Assembly: GCA_963808615.1 (NCBI GenBank)
Contig: CAWEGV010000011.1
Span: forward strand, 1,110,133 to 1,174,132
DNA from: Palsa-504 sp963808615
GTDB taxonomy: Bacteria > Actinomycetota > Actinomycetes > Streptosporangiales > Streptosporangiaceae
Direction of reading: 5' to 3'
DNA: 64,000 bases
Shown here: positions 35,102 to 43,677 of the stretch, in pieces
How positions within the stretch are numbered: position 1 is the stretch's first letter
How the letters are laid out: each line of letters starts with the position of its first letter
Position numbers and translations under genes: made by a program
The notes under the pieces: model-generated
Databases searched by the model: none
What the model saw: only the letters and a program-made list of their open reading frames with translations
Told to the model about the DNA's origin: nothing

Positions 35102-35599
35102 ATGAGCACACCGGATCCGCCGCCTGGCGGCCAGCCGGCCTCAGCCGTGAGAGCCCAGACCTTGCCGCTGCAAGGGCTGGTGAACCGGATGATCCGCGGG
35201 CTGCTGCGCACGCCGCTGCTGTGCCGCCTCGTGGGCAAACGCCTGATCACCGTGTACCTGGTCGGCCGCAAGTCCGGGCGGCACTACGCCGTCCCGGTTG
35301 CCTACACCCGCCGCAACGGGACCCTGCTGGTCGGCACGCAGTTCGCCTGGGCACGCAACCTGCGCACCGGCGAACCGGTGCACATCCGTCTCGGCGGCAA
35401 GCGGCGACCCGCCGATGTCCACGTCGTGGCCGACGAGACCGGCGTTATCGAGTACTTCGCCCTGATGGCCCGCGATAACCACCAGTTCGCCAAGTTCAAC
35501 AAGATCGGCCTCGATCAGCACGGCGACCCCAGCCCAGACGACCTGCACCTCGCATGGGCCGCGGGCGCCCGAGTCGCCCTGCTGACACCGCGGCGATGA
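35102..35599 (+). CDS. DDN-type F420-dependent nitroreductase family protein
   Basis: A 165-residue split-barrel protein of the deazaflavin-dependent nitroreductase family (DDN, formerly DUF385). Key segments are GLLRTPLLCRLVGKRLITVY, LVGRKSGRHYAVPVAYTRRN (the conserved TxGRKSG-type F420-phosphate loop), LLVGTQFAWARNLRTGEPVH and a C-terminal helix with RDNHQFAKFNKIGLD. F420H2 reduction of quinones or nitro compounds is the known family activity. GGAAAGGAG precedes ATG 35102. The presence of an F420 enzyme supports an actinomycete host. Confidence 0.8.
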   Translation: MSTPDPPPGGQPASAVRAQTLPLQGLVNRMIRGLLRTPLLCRLVGKRLITVYLVGRKSGRHYAVPVAYTRRNGTLLVGTQFAWARNLRTGEPVHIRLGGKRRPADVHVVADETGVIEYFALMARDNHQFAKFNKIGLDQHGDPSPDDLHLAWAAGARVALLTPRR

Positions 35600-35784
35600 C
35601 GCCGACTGTCCGCAGAGCGGCTAGCCGGCCCAGCGCCAGGGCGGCGGAAGACTCAGCGTGGCGGTCACAACGCCCCGACGGGCTCCCATAATGCCTGCAT
35701 CTGGACGGCCCTGGTCTTGATCGACCACATGCCGACGTCCGCGCATAGCGGCGGCGATGCGCGCCGCGCTGGACCGGATGCCGA

Positions 35785-36300
35785 TCACGTAGCGTTATTC
35801 GGGATTCCGGGTCCGCGTCCTTGGCCTGGCCATCTTGCCGCAGCGGCGGTCAGGTCGGCAGCTTCGCCTGCGGTGTGCCCGTCGGTGTCGATCCGGATGG
35901 CGTCGAGGTGGGCGCGGTCGAGGGCTTGGGCGTCTGCCGCTACCTGCTCGGCGACCTGGGACAGGTAGCCTGCTGGCTGTCCGCGCAGTGGGTCTTCTGG
36001 CTGGGGCCAGCTGCCTCCTTCGCCGCGGGTCATGATCCGCCGCCTCAGCTCGGCGGGCCCGGCGCGCAGGCGGCACGCCGTGATCGTTGCGGCTGGCAGC
36101 GCAGCTATGTAGGTCTGGAGCGTGGCCTGGTTTTCGATAGGACCGGTCATCACGAGGTGCCTGGCTCCGGCAGTGTGGTAAGTCCGCCAGATAGCCGCGA
36201 GATTGTTGGCCTTCAGTTTGTGGTTGCCTGGATCACCATCCGCGGCAGGCGTGAGGAATCCGATCTGGTCCAGGTCGATGTAGCTGGCGGCTGGCCAGGC
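35785..36300 (-). pseudogene. P-loop kinase-like protein, C-terminal remnant
   Basis: In frame upstream of an ATG at 36153 the minus strand reads ASYIDLDQIGFLTPA and DPGNHKLKANNLAAIWRTYH, then MTGPIENQATLQTYIAALP, CRLRAGPAELRRRIMTRGEG and AQALDRAHLDAIRIDTDGHT. This matches actinobacterial AAA-family small-molecule-kinase-like proteins whose second strand has YxDxDQxG. A TAA at 36301-36303 closes the frame, and the P-loop that should lie about 30 residues further upstream is gone. It cannot bind ATP normally. Confidence 0.6.
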
Positions 36301-36330
36301 TTACCAGCGGCCGGTTGTGCCGAGATGATC

Positions 36331-36813
36331 CTATGGCCGGATGTCGTTCGCGAGGCGGGCGATGCAGCTGGGGACGGCGCTGCGATTGCCGGCCTTGGCG
36401 ATGCAGTTGTCGAGCGTGGTGAAGACGTTCGTGTTGCGCGCCACGAACGTGCCGAAGCACACCGCGAACACGATGGCGATGGCCAGCGCCAGGACGCCGC
36501 ACACGATACCGGAGGTGGCCCGTCCGGGGTTCGTCGCGCCCTTCGCCCGTCCGCGGGTGACGGCAATTCCGCCGAGGACCGCTGCGACCAGGCCTCCCAG
36601 CAGGCCAAGAGGGAACAAGATGAAGGACACGGCGGCCACGAGGCTGGCCACGCCGAGAACCAGGGCGGCCACGCCCAGGCCGTTCCCGGCCGGGCCGATG
36701 GCGGCGCGGCGGGCGGCTGTGCTGATCCGGGGAGCTGCGGAGTGCTCACGATGCCAACCTTCCGCCCGCAAGCCGAGGCGCATGGCGCGGCCTGCCCGGC
36801 TGCCGGCCGGCAT
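36331..36813 (-). CDS. DUF4190-domain membrane protein
   Basis: A 160-residue membrane protein. Two hydrophobic hairpins are visible: NGLGVAALVLGVASLVAAVS with FILFPLGLLGGLVAAVLGGI, and ATSGIVCGVLALAIAIVFAV. The intervening loop GGIAVTRGRAKGATNPGRA is the hallmark of DUF4190, in which the GxxALxxxGxxGR-type loop faces the cytoplasm. The C-terminal extracellular part carries two Cys (NCIAK and SCIAR) that may form a disulphide. The start is uncertain: ATG 36813 gives a basic N-terminal tail of about 45 residues. Function unknown. Confidence 0.65.
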   Translation of the reverse strand: MPAGSRAGRAMRLGLRAEGWHREHSAAPRISTAARRAAIGPAGNGLGVAALVLGVASLVAAVSFILFPLGLLGGLVAAVLGGIAVTRGRAKGATNPGRATSGIVCGVLALAIAIVFAVCFGTFVARNTNVFTTLDNCIAKAGNRSAVPSCIARLANDIRP

Positions 36814-36837
36814 CGTGACCCGTTTGGGTGTCCATTG

Positions 36838-37182
36838 TTATTTCTCTCCTGTCGTTGCGGCGCTGTCGCTGGATGGCCGTGAACTCATCGCCGCCACGAC
36901 GTTGGCCAAAGGAAACTGCGCGGCGTCAGTACCGGCCCGTATTACGCCGGTGCCGCTCGACTCGAAGAGGCACAGGCACCTCGACTCCTCCGGAGCGAAG
37001 ATCCGCTGCAGGTGGCGGATCTGGCCGCCGCGACGTGCCTGCAAACGGGCATCCAGGTCCAGGGCGTCGTGTGCGCTGGTCATGTGCCCTGGCGGCAGTC
37101 CTGAAAGGTCGTGCTCGATTAGGTCGTGCTCGAGAAGGTCGTGCTCGATCAGGAAGTGCCCAAGGCCGGCCGCGCCGCCCAC
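36838..37182 (-). CDS. DUF4242-like small protein with expanded EHDL repeat
   Basis: A 114-residue protein starting at GTG 37182, six bases after GGGGAGG. It reads HFLIEHDLLEHDLIEHDLSG, then LPPGHMTSAHDAL, IRHLQRIFAPEESRCLCLFE and GTDAAQFPLANVVAAM. The order of strand, helix, strand with CLxE and final helix resembles DUF4242 ferredoxin-like proteins, including a nickel-binding member in Streptomyces. Normally one FLIExDL strand opens the family. Here a 15-bp unit has been repeated so that LIEHD/LLEHD/LIEHD stand in a row. His/Asp/Glu enrichment could create a metal site. Confidence 0.6.
   Translation of the reverse strand: MGGAAGLGHFLIEHDLLEHDLIEHDLSGLPPGHMTSAHDALDLDARLQARRGGQIRHLQRIFAPEESRCLCLFESSGTGVIRAGTDAAQFPLANVVAAMSSRPSSDSAATTGEK
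37106..37150. repeat. Three 15-bp coding repeats
   Basis: Three tandem units of the form AGGTCGTGCTCGANN lie inside the gene at 36838-37182, followed by a degenerate fourth. They keep the reading frame and encode the repeated EHDL pentapeptide. Confidence 0.85.
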
Positions 37183-37628
37183 TGATGACCTCCCCAGCCG
37201 CCTCGCTAACCGGCGCCGGCCTGACGACCGGCCCGGCTCCGTCGCCCTCGTGATCAGCGTGGCGCATGGGCGTTCTTCCGGCATCGTGGGAATTACTGAC
37301 TTCGATACGTATTTCAGAGCGGGCGCGGGACGCCTATCGGGCGCTGGTGCCCGGTGTCAGGCACGAGCAGGCACACCTTGTCCGTACAGTAGGCGAGGCC
37401 TAGGGTTGAGCCATACGCGGGCACGGCAGGCCCGAGCCGCGCGGCTGGCTCCGGGGCGAGCTGAGCGCTACCGGCTGGCCACCTACTGGCTGCCCGTGGC
37501 GCCGGGCTGGCTGTCCTGGCGCGCCTGCCACGGCGGGAGTACGTATGAAATCGCGCACGGTGCTCATGGCGGTGGCCTGGCAGCTGGCTGCGCGCACATG
37601 GGCTGATCCCGGCGGGGGGTGACGCACG
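37183..37628. other. Divergent promoter region; no gene seen
   Basis: No supported gene lies between the divergently transcribed DUF4242-like and PAP2-kinase genes. The promoters of both should be here, but no clear boxes can be named. Confidence 0.4.
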
Positions 37629-39818
37629 TTGGGTGACGACATCAGGCCCGTGGCCGCCGGGAACGGCCCGGCCAGCTTGCCGCCGGGCCCGGCCGTCCAT
37701 AAGGACCGTCGTCAGCGCCGCCCGACCGGTGCGCCGCCGCCGCTGCCGCACCCTTTCGCCATCAGCACAACAGCGTGGCTGATCCTTGGGGCCGTGGCGC
37801 TCGCCGGCGCGTTCCTGGCGTCCCAGCACACGCCGTGGCTCCGGATTGATGATCGGGCCAGCACCTGGGTGCTGCGTCTCCTGGCCGGAATACGGACGCC
37901 GTGGCTGACCGATGTGGCCAACGGGATCAACGGGGCGGGCTCCGGCTGGGGGGCCACCGCGCTCGGCCTGTCGGTGGTCGCCCTGACGATGGCGTTCCGG
38001 CGCTGGCGGCACTTGCTGGTGTTCCTGGGCAGCGTGTTGTTCCTGGAGATTGCCGGGACATCGATCTACTTCGGGCTGTCCAGGCCACGCCCGTACGGCG
38101 TGCCGATCATCGGCAGCTGGGGCGGGTACTCCGGGGTGTCGCCCCCGGTGGCGGTCCTGACGATCTTCTTGATGGGCGCCGTCTACTGCCTGGCCGTGCC
38201 GGGCCGCCCCCGCACCTACACTAAGGCGGCGGTGGCCGCGGTGGTCGCCGTGTTCTGTCTGGCCCGCCTGTACCTGGGTGTCGATCACCCCAGTGATGCG
38301 CTGCTCGCCGTGGCGTTCGCCGTGGCGATCGCGGTCACCGCGTTCCGGTACTTCACCCCGAACGAGGCGTTCCCCGTCGCCTACCGGCGCGGCCGCACCG
38401 CGCACGTGGATGTGACCGGCCGGCGGGGGCAGGCGATCCGCCAGGCCGTGCACGACCAGCTCGGGCTCACCGTGACCGAGATCAAGCCGGTCGGGCTGGA
38501 GTCCTCCGCCGGCTCCACGCCGCTGCGGCTGCGGGTCGAAGGCAGCCCGGAGGAGTTCGTGTTCGCCAAGCTCTACACCAAGGGCCACGTCCGCGCCGAC
38601 CGCTGGTACAAGCTGTGGCGGACCATCTTGTACGGCTCCCTGGAGGACGAGCACCCCTTCCAGACCGTGCGGCGCCTGGTCGAGTACGAGGACTATGCCC
38701 TGCGCCTGCTGCAGGACATCGGGGTCCGCACGGCCCGGCCGTACGGCATCGTGGAGATCACGCCCGAGCGCGAGTACATGCTGGTCACCGAATTCCATGC
38801 CGGCGCCGTCGAAATCGGCGAAGCCGACGTCGACGACACGGTGATCGACCAGGGGCTGCAGCTGATCCGCACGCTGTGGGACGCCGGGATCGCCCACCGC
38901 GACATCAAACCGGGCAACCTGATGGTCCGCTCCGGGGAGCTGCTGCTGATCGACGTGGCCTTCGTCCAGGTGCGCCCGTCACCATGGCGGCAGGCGGTCG
39001 ACCTGGGCAACATGATGCTGGTCCTGGCCGTGCGCACCGGCCCGCAGCGGGTCTACCGGCGGGCGCTGGCGTACTTTACCGAAGCCGAGCTCGCCGAAGC
39101 ATTCGCCGCCACCCGCGGGGTCGCCAGCCCGACCCAGCTGCGCGCCTTCATGAAACGGGACCCGCGCGACCTGCTCGGCGAATTCCGCGCCCTCGCCCCG
39201 CAGCGGCCGCCGATCGCGCTGCAACGCTGGAACATCCGGCGGGTCGCTCTGGCGGCCGCGATGCTCGCCGTCATCACCGCCGCCGTGTTCGAAACAGGGA
39301 ATGCCTTCTTCCCGGCGGCCAGAAATCTGGGCGCCTACGCCCCCAGCTGCGGCACCGGCCATTCGATGATCCTCAGCGCCCAGGCAGTCCCGTCCGCTGC
39401 CCTGCTGCCCTGCATCGCCGCGCTCCCGGCGGGCTGGAGCGTTGGCGGCACGGACATCGCCAGCGGGAAAGCCAGCTTCTGGCTGGACTCCGATCGCGCA
39501 GGGCCGCGAGCGGTCACCGTAACCCTCACTGCGACCTGCGACACCTCGGGCGCCCAGCAGATCCCCTCCGACCAGCCCGGCACGCGCCGGTTCGAGCATC
39601 CGCTGAGCCTGGCGCCGCAGTTCTCCGGCCTCCGCTTCTACACATTCCCCGGCGGCTGCGCCACCTACCGGTTCAGTTTCGCGCACGGCACATCCCCCGC
39701 GCTGGCCGTCGCCGTCGATAACGCGCTGGCGTTCCAGTCCCGGTCAACCCTCGTCAACTACGTTCGGCACACCGAAGGTCTCATGCTCTGCGGGCGAGAT
39801 GCCGCATGCCCGCGATGA
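37629..39818 (+). CDS. PAP2 phosphatase fused to a protein-kinase-like domain
   Basis: A 729-residue membrane protein. Residues 45-245 form a PAP2 domain with several membrane helices and the phosphatase motifs: SRPRPYG near 151 (with SWGGYSG in the PSGH position) and ARLYLGVDHPSDALL near 211-225. Residues 255-540 form a RIO/lipopolysaccharide-kinase-like domain with EFVFAKLYTKGHVRAD, AHRDIKPGNLMV near 422 (catalytic HRD..K..N) and LLIDVAFVQV where DFG is normal. One more membrane helix near 540 precedes an exported 180-residue domain. The start is TTG 37629 after GGGGGG. A lipid-phosphate role is likely. Confidence 0.75.
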   Translation: MGDDIRPVAAGNGPASLPPGPAVHKDRRQRRPTGAPPPLPHPFAISTTAWLILGAVALAGAFLASQHTPWLRIDDRASTWVLRLLAGIRTPWLTDVANGINGAGSGWGATALGLSVVALTMAFRRWRHLLVFLGSVLFLEIAGTSIYFGLSRPRPYGVPIIGSWGGYSGVSPPVAVLTIFLMGAVYCLAVPGRPRTYTKAAVAAVVAVFCLARLYLGVDHPSDALLAVAFAVAIAVTAFRYFTPNEAFPVAYRRGRTAHVDVTGRRGQAIRQAVHDQLGLTVTEIKPVGLESSAGSTPLRLRVEGSPEEFVFAKLYTKGHVRADRWYKLWRTILYGSLEDEHPFQTVRRLVEYEDYALRLLQDIGVRTARPYGIVEITPEREYMLVTEFHAGAVEIGEADVDDTVIDQGLQLIRTLWDAGIAHRDIKPGNLMVRSGELLLIDVAFVQVRPSPWRQAVDLGNMMLVLAVRTGPQRVYRRALAYFTEAELAEAFAATRGVASPTQLRAFMKRDPRDLLGEFRALAPQRPPIALQRWNIRRVALAAAMLAVITAAVFETGNAFFPAARNLGAYAPSCGTGHSMILSAQAVPSAALLPCIAALPAGWSVGGTDIASGKASFWLDSDRAGPRAVTVTLTATCDTSGAQQIPSDQPGTRRFEHPLSLAPQFSGLRFYTFPGGCATYRFSFAHGTSPALAVAVDNALAFQSRSTLVNYVRHTEGLMLCGRDAACPR

Positions 39819-40313
39819 GCAGGTAGCCGGGCCGGCGCTGCCCAGCTAGCCGCGCTCGGAGCCTCACCACCACAGCCACGCAGGCAGCCCGGTGAGTTCA
39901 TACCTGCGGCTAATGGCTAATTGCAGCATGATCAGATCATCGCCCCAGAACGCCCTGATATGTGCTCAACCACGCTGCCAAGAACAAGCTGACACAGGAG
40001 CGAATAATCGGCGTTATGGGCGATGATTTTTACCTCGCAAAGATTCGTTCGCTGCTCTACGCGACTTGTGGCATAGCGGCGCAAGGCAGTCGTTGAGACG
40101 GGCAGGCCGCAGGCGCCGTGTAGCCGCCGTTTGTCAGGCGGACTTATTCTGGTAGCTATTCACCAAGCGTCAGCGGCGTGATGTGACGTGTGCCGGGCGT
40201 TGCCCGTTATCCGGCGGGTTCGAGTCGGGGTGGTTTCCAGGTGTGGCCGTTCGCAGCCGCGGCCATGGATCGAGGCCGTGAGTCCTGGGTGAGGAGGGCA
40301 GGGCGCCCGCTGG
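39819..40313. other. No gene seen; less GC-rich stretch
   Basis: No supported gene. Positions 39940-40180 are clearly richer in A/T than the surroundings, which often marks insertion junctions. Confidence 0.45.
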
Positions 40314-41726
40314 TCAAGCCGGTGATCCTCGGCCATCGGACGCTTCATCGCGAAGCCACCGGTCGAACCATGCACGCGTGCGCCGGAGCAGGTCGAGCTG
40401 GTGATTGCGCTCCGCGAACCCGTGTCCCTCACGCGGGTAGATGACGAGTTCGTGCTCGGCCCCGTACCAGCTGAGCGCACGGTGGAAGTAGATCGCCTGG
40501 CTGACCGGCACGTTGGTGTCGTCCTCGCCGTGCACGATCAGCACCGGGGTGCGGATCTTCGACGCAAACGAGATCGGGCTGACTTGGTCGTGGGGGTGCG
40601 GGCCGCTGCCCTCCCAGCCGCAACTGCCGCTGAGCTCAGCTTCTAGGGTGCCCCCTTCGCCGGTCGCGACGAGCATCCCCCAGTCGCTGATCCCGGCGGC
40701 CATCATGGCGGCCTTGAACCGGTCGGTCTGCCCGATCGCCCAGGCGGCCATGAACCCGCCATGGCTGGCACCGCCGATTCCAAGCCGGTCCGGGTCCGCG
40801 ACCCCCTCGGCAATCAGCAGGTCGATCCCGCTGATGATGTCGCTCCATTCGCTGCCGCCGACCGAGCGTGCGACCGCCGCCGCGAAATCACGGCCATGAC
40901 CCACCCCGCCCCGCGGGTTAGGCAGGAACACGGCGTATCCCGCGGTCGCGAGCCACTGTCCCGTAGGATGCGGGGCGAGCATGAACTGGTCGGCATACCG
41001 GGCATCAGGGCGCCGTGCACCAATGTGATGAGCGGGAACGGGCCATCCGCGCGGTTGCGGCCGGGCGGCAATACGAGCAGGCCGTCGAGGCCGAGGCCGT
41101 CCGATGCCCGATAGGACAGGCGTTCTTGACTTCCCCATCTGATCGCGCAGGGCAGGCCGGGTGTCACTGAGCCGGATGAGCTGGCCTCCGGGCGGTCCGG
41201 CATGGACGTTCACCGGCTCATAGGAGGTGCTGGCCAGCGCCGCGATCACCTCGCCGGAACGACACGCGGTGAGCGAGTCGGCCAGGCCGTCCCGAGCGGA
41301 CACGCACCCGAACCGCAGCAGGTCAGGGTCGAGCCGGTAGATCGCGGTGTCGAGCCCGTCCGCGAACAAGGCCAGCGGCGGGCCGTCCGCGACCTGCGCC
41401 AGCTCCGTCGGGCAGACAGCCATGCCCGCGGTCAGGTCACGATGCACAGCGGCAGCCGCGGAGACGGCGACATCGTAAACGGCGTCGCCGCCGTACGGCT
41501 CGGGCATTGCCAGGTAGGCCAGGTGCCAGCAGCCGTCGGCCTGCCACCAGACCGGCGACCGCGCCTCGGTCCCGATCCGGCCCAGATCACGGGCCGTCCC
41601 TGTCTCCAGATCGACCACATGCAACTCGCTGGTGGTCACGCCCGGATCCTTCTCCGGACCCGCCCAGCTGATCGCCGCCAGCGCGCCCCCGTCCGGCCGC
41701 GCCGCCAGTTCCACGACGTGGCGGTT
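40314..41726 (-). pseudogene. S9 prolyl oligopeptidase-type peptidase, truncated and frame-scrambled
   Basis: The minus strand encodes an S9 acyl-aminoacyl-peptidase-like enzyme. A propeller part (HVVELAARPDGGALAAISWA, VWWQADGCWHLAYLA) precedes a hydrolase part with NPRGGVGHGRDF, IGGASHGGFM (nucleophilic Ser), LIVHGEDDTNVP (Asp) and REGHGFA (His). The N-terminus is cut at about 41726 by an IS66 fragment. Between about 41140 and 41015 the correct reading (WGSQERLSYRASDGLGLDGL through LITLVHGA) is in another frame, so two compensating indels replace about 40 residues with nonsense. The open frame is continuous, but activity is unlikely. Confidence 0.7.
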
Positions 41727-41727
41727 G

Positions 41728-42290
41728 CCGAGGCCAACAGCGGGTTCATGGACCGGGTCCGCGAGCTGCTGAGGGCCGCCCCGGCGGTCCACGCCGATGA
41801 GACGCCGGCCCGCGCCGCTGGTGGGACCAGGTACGTGCACCTGGCCTGCACCACCTACCTCACGCATATGCACGCCGGTGACCGGTCAGCGGAGGCGATC
41901 GACGCCGGGCAGGTCCTCCCCGGCTACTCCGGCGTCATCGTGCGGGACGGATACGCCGGGTACGGGCACCTCACCGATACCCTGCACGCCTGGTGCGGGG
42001 CCCACCTGCTCCGCGACCTGAAGGGGCTTTACGGCTTCGAGCCGCAGAAGCAGGAATGGGCCTCCCGGATGGCCGCCCTGCTGATCGAGGCCCGCGACGC
42101 CGCCGCGGCTGCCCGCCTCGCCGGCCAGCCCGCCCTGGAACCGGCCGTCCTGGAAGACCTGCTCACCCGCTACCGGGCACTCACCGGCGCCGGGCTCACG
42201 GCGAACCTCTACCGGCGCACCGCCACCGCGAAAGACGCCCGCCGCCTCGCCCGCAGGTTCCGCATCTTCGAGGACCTGATCCTCCGCTTC
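41728..42290 (+). pseudogene. IS66 family transposase fragment
   Basis: The plus strand reads MDRVRELLRAAPAVHADETP (first catalytic Asp and Glu in ADET), YVHLACTTYLTHMHAGDRSA, LPGYSGVIVRDGYAGYGHL (second Asp), HAWCGAHLLRDLKGLYGFE and IEARDAAAAARLAG. All are from the central IS66 DDE domain. It begins inside the domain at about 41728 and ends after RRFRIFEDLILRFA at 42290, before the final catalytic Glu. The fragment interrupts the S9 peptidase gene on one side and abuts an IS5 piece on the other. It is dead. Confidence 0.75.
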
Positions 42291-42292
42291 GC

Positions 42293-42540
42293 GGCTCGGC
42301 GACAAAGGCTATGTCGGCAACGATATGATCACGCCCTTCAAGAAGCCGGCGGGCGGCGAGCTACTCGACTGGCAGAAAGAGTTCAACATCCAAGTCAACA
42401 AGATCCGCTGGGTGATCGAGCAGGTAATCTCGCACTTCAAAAACTGGCGCATCATGCACACCGACTACCGGCGCCCGATCGACACGTTCGCGACGACCAT
42501 CTCAGCGGTAATTGGCTTGCACTTCTACAGAATGGCCTGA
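42293..42540 (+). pseudogene. IS5 family transposase C-terminal fragment
   Basis: The frame reads LGDKGYVGNDMITPFKKPAG, the second catalytic Asp region (xDKGY), then IQVNKIRWVIEQVISHFKNW with the catalytic Glu in VIEQVISHFK, and the C-terminal TTISAVIGLHFYRMA to a stop at 42540. The N-terminal two thirds are missing and replaced by IS66 sequence. Base composition is noticeably lower in GC than the neighbours, consistent with recent arrival. Confidence 0.75.
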
Positions 42541-42707
42541 ATAAGCCTCTATGTACGAAGTGGAATACTCACTCACGCAATCTCGACCTTGCCGACGATC
42601 GCCGTAGAGCATTTTCTATCGTTCTGGTAGGAAATCAGATCGCCGATTCGGCGCTCTTGGGAGCTGTTGCGATCGCGTCTGCGGCCGCACGCAGATCTGC
42701 CACTTCT

Positions 42708-43142
42708 GAGTTCGGCCTGTTCGAGGCCGGCATGCCCATCCTGGGGCTCGTGCTCGGCCGCGGGCTGGCCTCGACGCTGGGATCGGCGGCCCGCTGGATC
42801 GGCGCGGTCCTGCTCATCGCCGCCGGCGGGTATGCGCTGATACGGGCCTGGCGGGGATCAGGTGAGGAAGCACCGGCGCTGCCCGAGGGCGGGATCGGCC
42901 GGTTGCTGGTCACGGGAATCGCGCTGAGCATCGACAACCTGGCCGTCGGCTTCGCCCTGGGCACCTACCACGTCAACCTGGCCGTGGCAGCCCTGGTCAT
43001 CGGCGCGGTCAGCGTCGCCTTGTCCCTGATCGGGCTGGAACTCGGAGCCAAGATCGGCGCCAGGACCGGTCAGCGCGGGGAACTCCTCGGCGGCCTGATC
43101 CTCATCGCGGTCGGCATCGCGGTCGCCACCAGGGTCATATAG
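42708..43142 (+). pseudogene. MntP-type manganese efflux pump, N-terminally truncated
   Basis: The frame encodes FGLFEAGMPILGLVLGRGLA, IGAVLLIAAGGYALI, LLVTGIALSIDNLAVGFALG and LGAKIGARTGQRGELLGGLI, i.e. helices 2-6 of an MntP/YebN manganese exporter. The motifs FxxFE and SxDNLxVG (acidic metal-binding residues) are present. Helix 1 with its own conserved Asp is missing: upstream lies low-GC sequence and the IS5 piece. No start codon with a ribosome site precedes the truncated frame. The gene must have been broken by the insertion. Confidence 0.7.
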
Positions 43143-43677
43143 CGGGCGGGCCCTGCGGTACGGGTCAAAGGACCGGGAGGGCTTCCCGCCGCTGGTTGCG
43201 GCATCCCGCTGGCAGCAGCCATGATCCGCAGTGGTCGAGCGGGGCTGGGACAGCGCCCGGGTCTCAGCACCGGGCGCCGCTACGGGCCGGGGGGATGACC
43301 AGGCCAGCTGCGCGGCTTCTGGGATGCGGCGGCTGTCCCGGGTTGCTGCTGACCGTCCCGGATCCCTGAAGTGCCGCTTTGCCGATGGGCAGCGGCACTT
43401 CGCCCGCTCCGGGGACGGTCCTCCACGTCAGCACCTCATGATCATCATGGGTGGGGTCAGCATTCACCGAACCAGAGGATCAGTCTTCACCCGCAACCGC
43501 CAATCTCAAAGCGCGAGTGTCCGAAGTGCTGCGCGGGGTATGAACCGGCGGCCCCAGGATCAGACGGCCAAACCAGGCATTGCCGCCGCTGCAGTGATCG
43601 GCCACGCCAAGACTGCACGTTATCCTGGCCAGTCCGGGCCCGAGCCCGAGCCGATCGTGGTGAAAGGATGCCCGGCA
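43143..43677. other. No confident gene; upstream of Nramp gene
   Basis: The open frame at 43231-43680 has no family features. The stretch contains the hairpin at 43368-43401 and should include the promoter of the Nramp gene. Confidence 0.4.
43368..43401. promoter_or_regulatory. 11-bp perfect hairpin upstream of Nramp gene
   Basis: GAAGTGCCGCT and AGCGGCACTTC flank a 12-base loop. A related shorter inverted repeat, GAAGTGC/GCACTTC, lies at about 45265-45297 beyond the other end of the Nramp gene, and both are followed by the same GCC. It may be a terminator, a regulatory RNA stem, or the end of a lost element. Confidence 0.4.

Noticed and set aside
37314..38897. 527-residue minus-strand open frame
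   Set aside because: It lies opposite the PAP2-kinase gene, whose motifs are unmistakable. Its His/Gln/Arg-rich composition is typical of a GC-rich shadow.
25097..40015. 13-bp match AATAATCGGCGTT at about 25105 and about 40001
   Set aside because: A match of this length is expected by chance in 64 kb and the flanks are not similar.
41202..43142. A single 646-residue plus-strand frame as one protein
   Set aside because: It chains the antisense of an S9 peptidase, an IS66 fragment, out-of-frame IS5 sequence and MntP. The parts are unrelated and the frame is open by chance.
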